Positions 8,889-18,190 of a stretch of DNA of 64,000 nt are shown piece by piece. The stretch is from Mesorhizobium caraganae. Its GTDB lineage: Bacteria > Pseudomonadota > Alphaproteobacteria > Rhizobiales > Rhizobiaceae. Position 1 is the stretch's first letter. Every line of letters starts with the position of its first letter. The stretch covers positions 1,488,001 through 1,552,000 of the forward strand of contig NZ_JAFCGY010000001.1 of the NCBI RefSeq assembly GCF_016836705.1, given 5' to 3'. The notes under the pieces are model-generated. The model made no database searches and was not told the origin of the DNA. It saw only the letters and a list, made by a program, of their open reading frames with translations. The translations under genes and the position numbers were made by a program.

Positions 8889-9602
8889 ATGCCTATAGCT
8901 CCAGACCAACTTGTTACTTGGGCAACGGCTCTGGCAGGTGTCGGGGTTGCTGTTGTTGGTGGAATAACGGGTTATCTGTCCGCCGGATGGCGTTTCCGCG
9001 AGGTTCAGCTCTCGTATGAGCAGAAAACCCGGGACAGCTATCTGGACAACGCTAGGAAAGTGGCGGCGGACGTCTATGTGCCACTCGCAGTCGCAGTATC
9101 TGCGCTTTCCAGAGCCTACTTAGAATTCAAAGTGCATGTTGACGCCGATAGCAATGCCACGCCTATCGGTGCAATCAACCGGTTCAAAGGAGCATGTCGA
9201 GGCTTTGAGAAGACCCTAACAGGCCTAACAGACCGAGGTGCCACGGCCTATCTCACGTTGTCTCTTGAGGAAAAATTGGCGTCGTTCTCCTCGTTTTTGA
9301 GCGAGTCGCTCTCAGCTCAATCAACAATCAAACGGCTAGTTTTGCAGCCAAAATTCTATGGTATCGCAGATACCGTCGTCTACCGTGGGGAAGACAGTTG
9401 GCTGGTCCGATGGTCGCCGGTCGTTGTCGCGATTACCCAAATGATTCCGATTGCCGGGGTTAAGCTGCGCGCGATCAGCGAAACGCTTGGTGCCCCGATT
9501 ACTTCAGCCGAGTTCGAGAAACGCTTTCGAGAAGATACGCTTACGATCAGCGCTTTGATCAAGGAAGTCACGTTGGGCTCTCGGTCGTCGCCGACGATCT
9601 GA
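8889..9602 (+). CDS. Membrane-anchored protein, function unknown
   Basis: 237 residues. One N-terminal membrane segment (residues 8-31, LVTWATALAGVGVAVVGGITGYL) is followed by a charged helix (FREVQLSYEQKTRDSYLDNARK) and a helical soluble domain. A second hydrophobic stretch near 177-193 (WSPVVVAITQMIPIAGV) may be a membrane helix or a buried core. No signal-peptide cleavage site is seen. No domain recognised. Single-pass proteins of this layout are common in defence islands. It is convergent with the Mrr-type nuclease gene. Confidence 0.55.
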   Translation: MPIAPDQLVTWATALAGVGVAVVGGITGYLSAGWRFREVQLSYEQKTRDSYLDNARKVAADVYVPLAVAVSALSRAYLEFKVHVDADSNATPIGAINRFKGACRGFEKTLTGLTDRGATAYLTLSLEEKLASFSSFLSESLSAQSTIKRLVLQPKFYGIADTVVYRGEDSWLVRWSPVVVAITQMIPIAGVKLRAISETLGAPITSAEFEKRFREDTLTISALIKEVTLGSRSSPTI

Positions 9603-9709
9603 ACCATGCGGAAGCTGGTAGGCTTACACCCGCCAAAGGAGTTGGAGTAGCGACGCTAAAGTCATCGGGTAGCCATGAATACGGATGGGAAGGCCTGAGA
9701 GGATCTGTT

Positions 9710-10735
9710 TCAGGCTTCTGGAACAAGGACCCAGATGCGCCGGAGCGGCAAGTCGGCTCTAATCTCCTCGGGCAACCGGTCATAAACCGAGCAGAGCGCT
9801 TCAATCAGTTCCTGTCGCCCCCAAAACCTGACACGAAAATACAGATCGTTGGTGCGTTGGCGAACGGAGCTTTTGAATCCTGACCAGCTAACGAGAAGGC
9901 CATATTCGGCATGAGTGTCCTGAATTGTCCCAAGCAGACTCTGAAGGGCTGGTTGATCAACAACTATGTCTCCAGATTTAACTTGGACCACAAGCCGCGG
10001 GCTCTCAAGTCCAAGCGCACCTTGGCCCGCCACGATATCTACACCTTTGTCGGCACCCGGTGGCGAGACCCTTGTCTGGTAACCTTGAGCGCGAAGGATT
10101 GCGGCCACCAGCTCTGTGAAGGCATGTCCGACAAAGTTCGCTGAAATATGCCTTTCAATTTGGTCCTGCGCAGGGACGACAAAATCCACTTGAGCGTCAG
10201 AGATCGAGTCAGCTGTGTTCTGCTCTGGGCCGGAAGTGGTCAACGGCTTTCCATTTGGCCCCGGATCCTGGCCAGACTGAAGCAAAGCCTTGAAGCGAGC
10301 AGCGGCGTCGTTCCGTTGCACCTCGCAAACTGTCTGAGACGCCCCAAGGCTGTACAATAGGTCTTGCTTCACCGAGTCCCTAGGGAGGTCTGTGCGCAAC
10401 CATTTTACCCGCCTAGCGGGTCGCCCTTCTGCATCGACAAAAAAACCTCCAGCCACTTGCCCAATCGCTATCTGTCCCGTCGTTTTCAACGGGATGACCG
10501 CGAGGTCTCCATCAGAAATGGAATTTGCAAGCTGATTGAGTTGTACCGCCCAGTTTTGAAGCGTTCCTGCCTTTGCGTCAGGATACGTTTTCTGTAGGAC
10601 CGCTGAGATTGAGTCTTTTACTGGGGGGCTTGGAAAGTCCGGGATGATCCAGCCAGTAGCCAGTTCCCCCGTGGCAAGCGCCGCAGTTTCCTGCTCACCA
10701 AAGCGCCCCAACCGAATCAACCATGAACGTGGCAT
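9710..10735 (-). CDS. Mrr-type restriction endonuclease
   Basis: 341 residues from the ATG at 10735, which has a GGGAGGG site. The longest frame uses a TTG two codons earlier. Residues 195-310 form an Mrr-like PD-(D/E)xK nuclease: FTELVAAILRAQGY, then ADKGVDI with the catalytic Asp near 233 and VVQVKSG with the QxK pair near 251-253. Residues 1-135 form a separate N-terminal domain of the kind that senses DNA or nucleotides in Mrr relatives. It starts 38 bp after the end of the gajB-like helicase on the same strand, so it may be co-transcribed with the Gabija-like pair. Members of this family cut foreign or modified DNA. Confidence 0.75.
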   Translation of the reverse strand: MPRSWLIRLGRFGEQETAALATGELATGWIIPDFPSPPVKDSISAVLQKTYPDAKAGTLQNWAVQLNQLANSISDGDLAVIPLKTTGQIAIGQVAGGFFVDAEGRPARRVKWLRTDLPRDSVKQDLLYSLGASQTVCEVQRNDAAARFKALLQSGQDPGPNGKPLTTSGPEQNTADSISDAQVDFVVPAQDQIERHISANFVGHAFTELVAAILRAQGYQTRVSPPGADKGVDIVAGQGALGLESPRLVVQVKSGDIVVDQPALQSLLGTIQDTHAEYGLLVSWSGFKSSVRQRTNDLYFRVRFWGRQELIEALCSVYDRLPEEIRADLPLRRIWVLVPEA

Positions 10736-10773
10736 CCGCAATGGCCCTCCCTTCCAGTCTCACGTGTTACGCC

Positions 10774-12678
10774 TTAAGCGAACACATCCATCTCGGATAG
10801 AAAACGTGATTTATCTTTGGGTCTACCAAAATAGGTCTTTGCGTATGAAAAGGTCAGCGTCAGTCTGCATCGAGTAATCGCGACGAAGCAATTTCTCCGC
10901 TCCTCTTCCATTTGAGGACTCTTGTCCCCCTGTCGTTTGCTTTGAATGGATGGAAGGACGTCCTCGGCCATCCCGAGGAGATAAACATGGTCGAATTCAT
11001 TGCCTTTCGATGCGTGAATCGTCAGCAATGGGACCGTATTTTCATCTAGCGGCGGCTCCTTCGAACGGAAATCTAGTTCCTCAATAAATGTGTCTAGAGA
11101 TGCGTCTCGTCCGATTGCTAAAACAATCTCTCGATAAACTTGGGACCACGCGCGGCGATCCTCGTCAAAAGACGAGAATGTTTGCTGAAGTTCTTCATAC
11201 TTGGCCTTGAATTCGGTTGTGACAAATCGCAAAAATTTGTGCAAATCTGTTCTCTCGCCGAGGTCTGTCTTCAAACTGCGGATAAGGTCCGAAAAGTGAA
11301 GTTCATCGCCATTAAATTCCTCTGTGCCCTTTATCCACGCCTTCAGAAGGTCGCCGTTACCCGCGTTGGCGTCGGATATCAAAACTGAGTCAATAAGCTT
11401 CAGCCTCATCAATGCATTGGACGCATCAACAAAGCTTTTGAACGTGCCGACATCCGATCGACGTGCAGCTAGAGCTAGGGTCACATGTAACCATTGATAT
11501 GGCAGGCTGGCGAAATTGTCGCGGCGCTGAGCAATCTTGGACTTAATGCCGACTTGCGTTAGCTCCTTCTCTACGAGAGCTAAAGTGGCCTTAGTTCGAG
11601 CCAGAACGCCCACACGATGGAGTTGGCCTCGATGGTTCTCCTTGATATCGTTTGCAACCCCGGTCGCCTCATCCTGATCGGTATCAAATCTCAGAACACG
11701 AACTGAGCTTCGCCTCTCGAAATTCCCCTTGGCTGCAGCTAACGGGTCCTTCCCGGGGGTACGGAACTGGTTGTGAGACACAAGTTTATTGGCCATCGCG
11801 ATAACGTCGCTGGGGCACCTAAAGTTCGTCGGCATCTGGAGAGTGGTAGCCTCATAATCTTGAGCGGTCTGATGCAAGCGCTGCGGTGACGCTCCGTTCC
11901 ATTGATAAATAATTTGATCATCATCTGCTACAATAAAAACATTCCTGTGCGAATTCCCAGTTAAGGCACGAAGAATAGAATATTGGGCATAGTTGGTATC
12001 TTGGAATTCATCTACGCTAATGTACTTATATGTCTTTCTATATCGCTCTGCAATAGTGGGAAAATCGGCAAGAAGCTGATAGGCTTTTAGGAGCAAACCA
12101 TGAAAATCGAGAGCATTCTCGCTATCTAGATAATTTAGATAAGCAGAGTAAGCGGCAGCGTATCGCTCGCCGCGATGCTGGTCCTTGAAAAAGCGGAGGC
12201 AATTTTCCGGCGATGCCAATCGGTCTCTCAGGCCATCAATGACAGACAGTGCGGCAGGAAGTGTGTCGGCGAGCTGGAGGTCCGCCTCCTTAAGCGCCTC
12301 AGCGAGCAACAGTTCCCGGTCCGCGGGTGCCGAGTAGATCTTGAAGTCTGTTTTTACACCGACGTGTGATCCGCTTTGTCGCAAGAGTTCTGCTGCAAAG
12401 GAGTGAAACGTGCCGATGTAGACTCGTGCCGACAAATTCGGAGCTAACTGCTCCAGGCGTGACCTCATTTCATCGGCCGCTCGTCGTGTGAAGGTGAGGG
12501 CGAGCTGCCGCCACTTTCCGTCGGGGTCCATCAAAAGGAGTCGTGCCATACGGGTAGTCAGCACGTGGGTTTTGCCGGATCCCGGCCCTGCCAACAAAAG
12601 CAGAGCACCGTTATCCCATTCCACGGCGGCCCGCTGCACGGGCGTGAGATTGTCAGTTAGCAGGTCTATGTCGCTCAC
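10774..12678 (-). CDS. gajB: UvrD/Rep-family helicase, GajB-like subunit of a Gabija-type defence system
   Basis: 634 residues from a GTG that overlaps the gajA-like stop by four bases (GTGA), which fixes the start. Superfamily 1 motifs appear in order: LAGPGSGKT (29-37, Walker A), VDEFQDTNYAQ (motif II), VADDDQIIYQW (motif III), LLTIHASKGNEFDHV (motif V) and ERRNCFVAITR (motif VI). Gabija consists of an OLD-type ATPase/TOPRIM nuclease followed by such a helicase, and this pair has that order. Its 634 residues exceed the roughly 500 of the founding GajB. In studied systems the complex degrades phage DNA when nucleotide pools fall. That mechanism is carried over from the family. Confidence 0.8.
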   Translation of the reverse strand: MSDIDLLTDNLTPVQRAAVEWDNGALLLLAGPGSGKTHVLTTRMARLLLMDPDGKWRQLALTFTRRAADEMRSRLEQLAPNLSARVYIGTFHSFAAELLRQSGSHVGVKTDFKIYSAPADRELLLAEALKEADLQLADTLPAALSVIDGLRDRLASPENCLRFFKDQHRGERYAAAYSAYLNYLDSENALDFHGLLLKAYQLLADFPTIAERYRKTYKYISVDEFQDTNYAQYSILRALTGNSHRNVFIVADDDQIIYQWNGASPQRLHQTAQDYEATTLQMPTNFRCPSDVIAMANKLVSHNQFRTPGKDPLAAAKGNFERRSSVRVLRFDTDQDEATGVANDIKENHRGQLHRVGVLARTKATLALVEKELTQVGIKSKIAQRRDNFASLPYQWLHVTLALAARRSDVGTFKSFVDASNALMRLKLIDSVLISDANAGNGDLLKAWIKGTEEFNGDELHFSDLIRSLKTDLGERTDLHKFLRFVTTEFKAKYEELQQTFSSFDEDRRAWSQVYREIVLAIGRDASLDTFIEELDFRSKEPPLDENTVPLLTIHASKGNEFDHVYLLGMAEDVLPSIQSKRQGDKSPQMEEERRNCFVAITRCRLTLTFSYAKTYFGRPKDKSRFLSEMDVFA

Positions 12679-14657
12679 TTGATGACGCCAAGCGATTGAA
12701 AGGGTTTCTTGAACAAGTCTGGGATGTCTTCGGGCTTTGCACCTCGACGTATATGGCCGCTTGTGCGCGCAGCGACAACCTCTTTGCGATCGGTTCCGAT
12801 GAAGTCGAGGATGTCAGCATCCTCATCCTTCACAGATTTGTCTATGTCGTGAACTGCGGCAAGCAAAAACTGCCGAAGGCCGCCCCCAAGAAGCGCTGCT
12901 TCCAGTGCCAATCCGGTAGGGAGCTGCGTGACTCGTTGGGCAATATCTTCATCGGAAAAATGGTGGTTCCTCAATTGTGATATGTGATCATTTCCTCCGC
13001 CGTCGCCGTCGCAGATCATTGCCCAAGGGTATTTGAACGATCGTGCAAGTGCCGCAAAGGCTCCCGGAGAACCGTTATTTTGATAGTCGATTAGCGCTAT
13101 TCCATGCGCATCGGCAGGAGTTCCTAGCCGGTCTGCAATAGCCGCCAAAATCGAGAACTCCGACTGCCCCTCACAAAGGAGCCACTTCGACGCAAAGAAT
13201 ATCTCTCCGCGGATCCGCTTTGCCCAACCCTCGAGCTTGGACAGTTCCGCGTCTTCAATAATTTCGAAGCTTGCAGCCTGCAATTGCCTCAGAGAAGCGT
13301 GATGCTGGTTTCGATCTGCGCCCAGATAGCACCTGAGCAGATCGCGATACCTCTCCTCAGGAATGGCACCCATGCATTGAACGGACCTCGAGGGTTTATC
13401 CCACCGCAGAATGGCGGGTGCCTTTGCCAACGCAGCGTGAAGATCGGCGTTTTCAGGAACTGCAGCGGCGCAAAAGCGCGGTATGGTCACAGCGCCTGCA
13501 CCTTCTTCACTCCTGCGGACTAAGATAATGTCTTTGAAGGGTACGTTTTGCACGAAATAGGGCGAGTGGGTGGTGATTATCTTTTGTCCGGGAAGGGCCG
13601 AGACAGCCTCCCAAAGGGATCGACATGCCTGCGGATGTAAGTGTGCCTCCGGCTCCTCGAGTGTCAGGATTGGTTCGCTTTCTTCCTGTAGGCTGGTTGA
13701 CAGCGCGTTCTCAACAAAAGCTCGAAAAAGAAAGATACTGGCCAAACTTTGTACGCCATGCCCATGACGACCAATCGGCAGCCATGGATCGTTGGCTTTT
13801 CCTTGCACAACCAACTCAGCTTTGCTGAGAATTTCCCACAAGTTGGCCGAGACAGCCCTAACATCCACGTCACCCGCCGCCCCGTTGGCTACCACTGCGC
13901 TAATCGCCTTAAGTGTACTCTTGATTGCGGTTAGCTTAGGGTCGGCGGCAAGGAGTTCGCTGTTCAGTTCAGAGAATGCCTTCTCCAGCTGAGCTGTTTT
14001 TTCGGGAGCGATCTCAACACTTCTCAGCAATGGCCCCCAGAAGCGCGATCGGCCACTGAATTCAACATTGGCGTCGCGCATTGCAGCCATCGAGAAGCAG
14101 GGGACATAGTCGAAGAAGCGCGAGAGATTCTGACTCCGAGCTCCCGCGCCCGCGTAAGGTTCGTTCTGCTCGTTCAGAAATTGCCAGACCGGATCGACAG
14201 ATTTTGTAACGTCTTGGTAGCGACAGGTTACTTGCATACAGATTGAATGCGTGTTGGCGGCCGGATCGCTCCGGATAATATCGCTCAAATCATCGACGAG
14301 AGGCTGGGGCCACTCTTGAGCGCTCCTTTCACTAAACCACAACCTGATCTGTATCTCGGGCCTCGGACCGGCTGGATCATGACTGAAGGGAAAATCATAT
14401 TCGCTAAAACCTGTCTGTCCAGATCTTCCCCACCGACGTCCCAACGCTAGTTTGATGGCGTCAAGAATAGCGCTTTTTCCAGCGTTGTTTTCACCGATGA
14501 GTACCGAAGTTGGGCTTAAATCGACTTCGAGGGAGCCAATACAGCGAAAATTCTTGATACTAATGCGACCAATGTGCAACGCGGCTGCCCCAACTCTGTA
14601 AGCATGTAGCGTAGATATTTCACGTTGAGTAATCGTGGACAAGCCATTTGATGGCAT
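12675..14657 (-). CDS. gajA: OLD-family ATPase/TOPRIM nuclease, GajA-like subunit of a Gabija-type defence system
   Basis: 660 residues from the ATG at 14657. Homologues usually begin just before IKNFR, so a TTG at 14579 (LHIGRISIKNF) is a possible later start. N-terminal ABC-type ATPase: GENNAGKS (55-62, Walker A), GHGVQSL (signature loop near 299) and LTLEEPEAHLHP (332-342, Walker B). C-terminal TOPRIM nuclease: KWLLCEGQSE with Glu near 496, and MICDGDGG with the Asp pair near 550 and 552. Translational overlap with the helicase gene makes a Gabija-type pair the best reading. Sequence divergence from the named system could not be measured. Confidence 0.8.
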   Translation of the reverse strand: MPSNGLSTITQREISTLHAYRVGAAALHIGRISIKNFRCIGSLEVDLSPTSVLIGENNAGKSAILDAIKLALGRRWGRSGQTGFSEYDFPFSHDPAGPRPEIQIRLWFSERSAQEWPQPLVDDLSDIIRSDPAANTHSICMQVTCRYQDVTKSVDPVWQFLNEQNEPYAGAGARSQNLSRFFDYVPCFSMAAMRDANVEFSGRSRFWGPLLRSVEIAPEKTAQLEKAFSELNSELLAADPKLTAIKSTLKAISAVVANGAAGDVDVRAVSANLWEILSKAELVVQGKANDPWLPIGRHGHGVQSLASIFLFRAFVENALSTSLQEESEPILTLEEPEAHLHPQACRSLWEAVSALPGQKIITTHSPYFVQNVPFKDIILVRRSEEGAGAVTIPRFCAAAVPENADLHAALAKAPAILRWDKPSRSVQCMGAIPEERYRDLLRCYLGADRNQHHASLRQLQAASFEIIEDAELSKLEGWAKRIRGEIFFASKWLLCEGQSEFSILAAIADRLGTPADAHGIALIDYQNNGSPGAFAALARSFKYPWAMICDGDGGGNDHISQLRNHHFSDEDIAQRVTQLPTGLALEAALLGGGLRQFLLAAVHDIDKSVKDEDADILDFIGTDRKEVVAARTSGHIRRGAKPEDIPDLFKKPFQSLGVIK

Positions 14658-14660
14658 CAC

Positions 14661-15050
14661 GGGTGATCACACTTCGCGCATAGAGGACATTCAAGCACTT
14701 TGCCCCTTGCAACAAACGGCCGCAGAACACTTATGCCTCGCCCATCTCATCGGGGTCGTGGGTTTGGCGGCTTCCAGCAAACGTAGTGGGCCCCATCAAC
14801 GACAGGCAAAGATGTGCCTGATCGTTAGCGGCGAAAGGGCAGGCTGCGCGACCTGAAAGATGAATTGACCTAGGCGGATCGCACATTCCCGGATCGTCAT
14901 GGGGCATCGCGTAAATGCGATGCCCCGAAGCTCCATGGCTTGCACTTCCTTGTAGAAATTAAACGCCCGGCCCTTGATCTAGAGAAGTTTTTCGGAGCAC
15001 AAGTGCATCCCGTTGGAAGGGCCGTGAATGTGCCCCGGGGGGAAATATGC
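14661..15050. promoter_or_regulatory. Divergent promoter region with a perfect 10-bp inverted repeat at 14901-14926
   Basis: This 390-bp gap separates the leftward gajA-gajB-mrr genes from the rightward FRG-DUF262 genes. At 14901-14926 there is a perfect inverted repeat with arms GGGGCATCGC and GCGATGCCCC around a 6-nt loop (GTAAAT). No T-run follows on either strand, so it is not an intrinsic terminator. An operator or an RNA hairpin is more likely. No other clear site was identified in the gap. Confidence 0.45.
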
Positions 15051-15911
15051 ATGATTGTTGGTGAGAGTGGGCAGGTCCAATCTGACGCACCGCATAGCGA
15101 AGATTTACCCCCTTTATCGAAGGGGGCGGTAGAAACCGTCACGATTGCCACAATGACTGAGTATGCGACTTTCATTGCAAACTTGGCGACCGAGGGAGCC
15201 AAGCATTGGTTTCGAGGAGTTCGAGATTCAAAATACGACCTGAGACCGAGCCTTTATAGGCACGAGACTATAACAGCCCCTGCCGAATTGCTTGAACTGG
15301 AGTGGCTTTTATTATCCGACTTTCGGCACCAAGCTCCGCCTTTTATCCGGAAACTTCCTGACGACAACATCGAGCTGCTTTTCTTGATGCAGCACTATCG
15401 CGTTCCAACTCGGCTTTTGGACTGGAGCGAAAACCCATTTATTGCATTATTCTTCGCACTGGAGAATGCCAAACAGGAGGACGGTGGTAAGGAAAAGGAG
15501 GCGGCGGTGTGGGTTCTGGACCCAGCCAAACTGAACGCCACCGTTCACAAAAATCGCGATTCCGCAGATAGAATTTTCGGAGCCTATACGGGAGACCTTG
15601 AGGGTTATAGACCAAGCGGAGAGGGGAAGGCGTTGAGCCAAAAGTTGCCCTGCGCGGTGTACGGAATCCACAATAGTCCGAGGATTGTGGCTCAGCGAGG
15701 TTCCTTCGTTATGTATGGTAAGGAGACAGCGCCCATCGAGGATCAGGAAACCCTCGTTTCTGTGCCCCGGCTGCTGCGCAAGCTCACGGTTCCAGCGAAA
15801 GCCAAACGAATGATGTTCGAGCACCTGTTCAACATGGGCATTTCCGATTCTGTAGTGTATCCCGATTTGGACGGGCTTGGACGGGAAATTAGAAATCGAC
15901 GGGGCTTTTGA
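15051..15911 (+). CDS. FRG-domain protein
   Basis: 286 residues from the ATG at 15051, which has GGGGGGAAA just upstream. A TTG frame from 14940 would add 37 residues. The FRG domain spans about residues 35-140. Its signature is FRGVRD (54-59), YDLRPSLYR (62-70), then QHYRVPTRLLDWSENPFIALFFA. The family is named for its Phe-Arg-Gly and has no established biochemical activity. It is frequent in defence-rich islands. The TGA is separated from the DUF262 gene by a single base, so the two are one operon. Confidence 0.8.
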   Translation: MIVGESGQVQSDAPHSEDLPPLSKGAVETVTIATMTEYATFIANLATEGAKHWFRGVRDSKYDLRPSLYRHETITAPAELLELEWLLLSDFRHQAPPFIRKLPDDNIELLFLMQHYRVPTRLLDWSENPFIALFFALENAKQEDGGKEKEAAVWVLDPAKLNATVHKNRDSADRIFGAYTGDLEGYRPSGEGKALSQKLPCAVYGIHNSPRIVAQRGSFVMYGKETAPIEDQETLVSVPRLLRKLTVPAKAKRMMFEHLFNMGISDSVVYPDLDGLGREIRNRRGF

Positions 15912-15912
15912 G

Positions 15913-17079
15913 ATGACATTTCGCGTTACCCCAATGCAGGTCCAAACACTCGTATCATGGTGGGACGAGCAACCCGACATCGACTTTGACCCCGTCTACC
16001 AGCGGAAGGGCCATCTTTGGTCGAAACCTCAGAAACAGGATTTGGTAGATACCGTACTTAATGGATTCGACATTCCGAAGTTATACTTGGCCGATTTCAC
16101 CATTCTCGACAGCGCTCTCAACGAGAAGAAAAAGAAATATGCTGTTATTGACGGCAAGCAGCGTCTTATAGCGCTTTTCGGCTTTTTTGCGGGTGATTTC
16201 ACGCTCGCCAAGAGGTTCACGTTCTATGAGGACCCAACCTTGTCGCTTGGCGGGTTGTCATATGAAGATCTCACGTCCAACTATCCAAAGATTGCGCGCA
16301 GATACAACAACTATGCTCTTGCTATGATGAGCGTCGTTACGGACGACGAGGCAAAAATAAGTGAACTGTTCCTGAGGCTCAACACTAGTAAGCCGCTGTC
16401 AGGGGCCGAAATTCGAAATGCCATGTTGGGAGACGTTCCGCGACTGATCCGTCAGATCGTGGAGCACCCCTTCTGGTCGAAGATTGGATTCAGCACCTTA
16501 CGAGGCCAGGATAAAAATGCGGCTGCTAAACTTCTTTTGCTGGAACATGCGGGTTCGGCCGTCGATACGAAAAAGAAGCAGCTAGATGAGCTTGTGACGA
16601 AAGCGAACGCTCTGAGCGCCTCAGAAGTTTCTATTTCGGATGGCGATAGCAATAATCTTGATGAGTATGCCTTCGATGACGATACCGACACGGAGGGCGT
16701 TGTGGGCGATCTGATCGAAGCGTCTGCAGAAACTGAGAATACCAACGTAGAACGGTCGGCCATGCGAGTGCTTGACACTCTAAGCCGTCTTGCGCCGCTT
16801 TTCGTCACCAAGGATGATGTGCTGCGACAGGCGGCACAAATCCCGGTGGTCTACTGGCTCGGCCGTGAGCTAAATCCGGCCCAGCGTCAGCAATTCCGTC
16901 CATTTCTCGTAAACTTCAACAATCAGCGTGAGAAGAATAGAAAGCTGCCGCTAGGAGACCCTAGTCGAGATCCAGAATTGTTGGATTATGAAATACTCAC
17001 GCGAACCAGCAATGACCAAGCCAGTATCGAGGGGCGTTATAAGATAATGCGAAGGAGACTCTTTGAATTTCTAAAGTAG
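15913..17079 (+). CDS. DUF262-domain protein (GmrSD/ParB-like fold)
   Basis: 388 residues from the ATG one base after the FRG gene stop. The longer frame starting at 15877 lies inside that gene. The N-terminal DUF262 domain is recognised by YQRKGHLWS (29-37) and VIDGKQRL (78-85), corresponding to the QR...W and DGxQR motifs of GmrS-type NTPase/nucleases. A low-complexity acidic segment (DGDSNNLDEYAFDDDTDTEG) follows the domain. No DUF1524 HNH partner is present here or next door, so this is not a classical GmrSD enzyme. Pairing with an FRG protein suggests a two-component defence or toxin module. That is inference. Confidence 0.75.
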   Translation: MTFRVTPMQVQTLVSWWDEQPDIDFDPVYQRKGHLWSKPQKQDLVDTVLNGFDIPKLYLADFTILDSALNEKKKKYAVIDGKQRLIALFGFFAGDFTLAKRFTFYEDPTLSLGGLSYEDLTSNYPKIARRYNNYALAMMSVVTDDEAKISELFLRLNTSKPLSGAEIRNAMLGDVPRLIRQIVEHPFWSKIGFSTLRGQDKNAAAKLLLLEHAGSAVDTKKKQLDELVTKANALSASEVSISDGDSNNLDEYAFDDDTDTEGVVGDLIEASAETENTNVERSAMRVLDTLSRLAPLFVTKDDVLRQAAQIPVVYWLGRELNPAQRQQFRPFLVNFNNQREKNRKLPLGDPSRDPELLDYEILTRTSNDQASIEGRYKIMRRRLFEFLK

Positions 17080-17188
17080 GCATATGGCCTGATCAATGGA
17101 ATCTCAACTAGTCACCTTTCCAGAATTGACGGATTTCGGCCTACAGCTGCATCATCAGTCGTGCGCTAGAAGTTGCATCTAAAGATTG

Positions 17189-18181
17189 CTAAGATGGCAC
17201 GTCGAATATGGACGTAATTGTCTTCTTTGACCATTCTCCGTCGGCCAGACATCCAGCGTACTTCCCTCTGATTTCAGCCCTGTAGCGGCCTCCGGCTACC
17301 AAACTTGCCGCGTATTCGCTGTCGTTGGGCGAAAAGGTTGCCTCTTCAACCGGAGCGGTGAAGCCTTCCCTGAAAATTGCGAAGCTAAGGCCGGTCATTG
17401 CTGATTGTGTTGTCCATTTGAATGTAACTAGACGCTCTTTCTCCGGCGATGTTGGGTCAGGGTCTTCTGGAACATTGTAGTCGCCGATTGTATAAGTGAG
17501 ATTCCTCGGCGGGGTCAGGGGGGCAACTATGCGCACGTGCCGCGGACCACTCGCGCGGACGCCCGGGCGTTCTGGGAGCGATGCGGCGATTGTCCCCGTG
17601 CCTTCGCATACTGCCTTAAAACGGACCCCGTGATCGTCGCCCTGCATTCTCTGCAGGCAATTTCCGCCTATCTGGGCCACAGGCACTATCACAGAAGCAG
17701 TCTCTTCGCTTGCCTGCGGTCTCAAGGAAAATCTAACGGAAAACGCATCGCCAACATGGACGCATTCGGGAACCGAGCCTGCTATGATCCGGGCGCGATC
17801 GCCCGTGACGACACGCGAAACCAGCTTCGTATTTTCGGTCCACAAAAACGGAAAACGACGGAAAGCAACCTCATGAATGAACTCTATGGCGTCGCCGGGC
17901 TTTAACTTTTGAGAGCCTCTAAGCGCAAACGAAGCGAAAGTAGCGCCGTTGACAGCTTTGCGAGCTGGGATGAGAATTTGGGTTCCCCCCCCGAGCCTTG
18001 TCGAGTAGGAGACGCTGTCCTTTAATAGACGAGCCTGACGAGGCTCGGTGACGACATGGGCGCTTTTCTGATAGCCCGCCGAGAGATCGCTAACAGCTGG
18101 CGCCTGTAGCAGCGGGCCAGCGCAACCCCCTAGCAGAACACCCGCTCCGACCGCGACTAAGACACTTCCCAAATGTCTCAT
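17189..18181 (-). CDS. Lipoprotein, function unknown
   Basis: 330 residues. A lipoprotein signal peptide ends in LLGGC, with Cys about residue 19, so the protein should be lipid-anchored in the envelope. An AGGAG site precedes the ATG. The middle contains beta-rich segments, and the C-terminal 100 residues (PPRNLTYTIGDYNVPED ... VTFKWTTQSAM) look like a fibronectin type III-like beta sandwich, though this is a visual judgement. It is 9 bp downstream of an M23 peptidase gene on the same strand, so a joint envelope role is likely. Confidence 0.65.
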   Translation of the reverse strand: MRHLGSVLVAVGAGVLLGGCAGPLLQAPAVSDLSAGYQKSAHVVTEPRQARLLKDSVSYSTRLGGGTQILIPARKAVNGATFASFALRGSQKLKPGDAIEFIHEVAFRRFPFLWTENTKLVSRVVTGDRARIIAGSVPECVHVGDAFSVRFSLRPQASEETASVIVPVAQIGGNCLQRMQGDDHGVRFKAVCEGTGTIAASLPERPGVRASGPRHVRIVAPLTPPRNLTYTIGDYNVPEDPDPTSPEKERLVTFKWTTQSAMTGLSFAIFREGFTAPVEEATFSPNDSEYAASLVAGGRYRAEIRGKYAGCLADGEWSKKTITSIFDVPS

Positions 18182-18190
18182 CGTTCACTC

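Noticed and set aside
14901-14926. Inverted repeat considered as an intrinsic terminator
   Set aside because: No run of T follows on either strand, so I record it as a possible operator.
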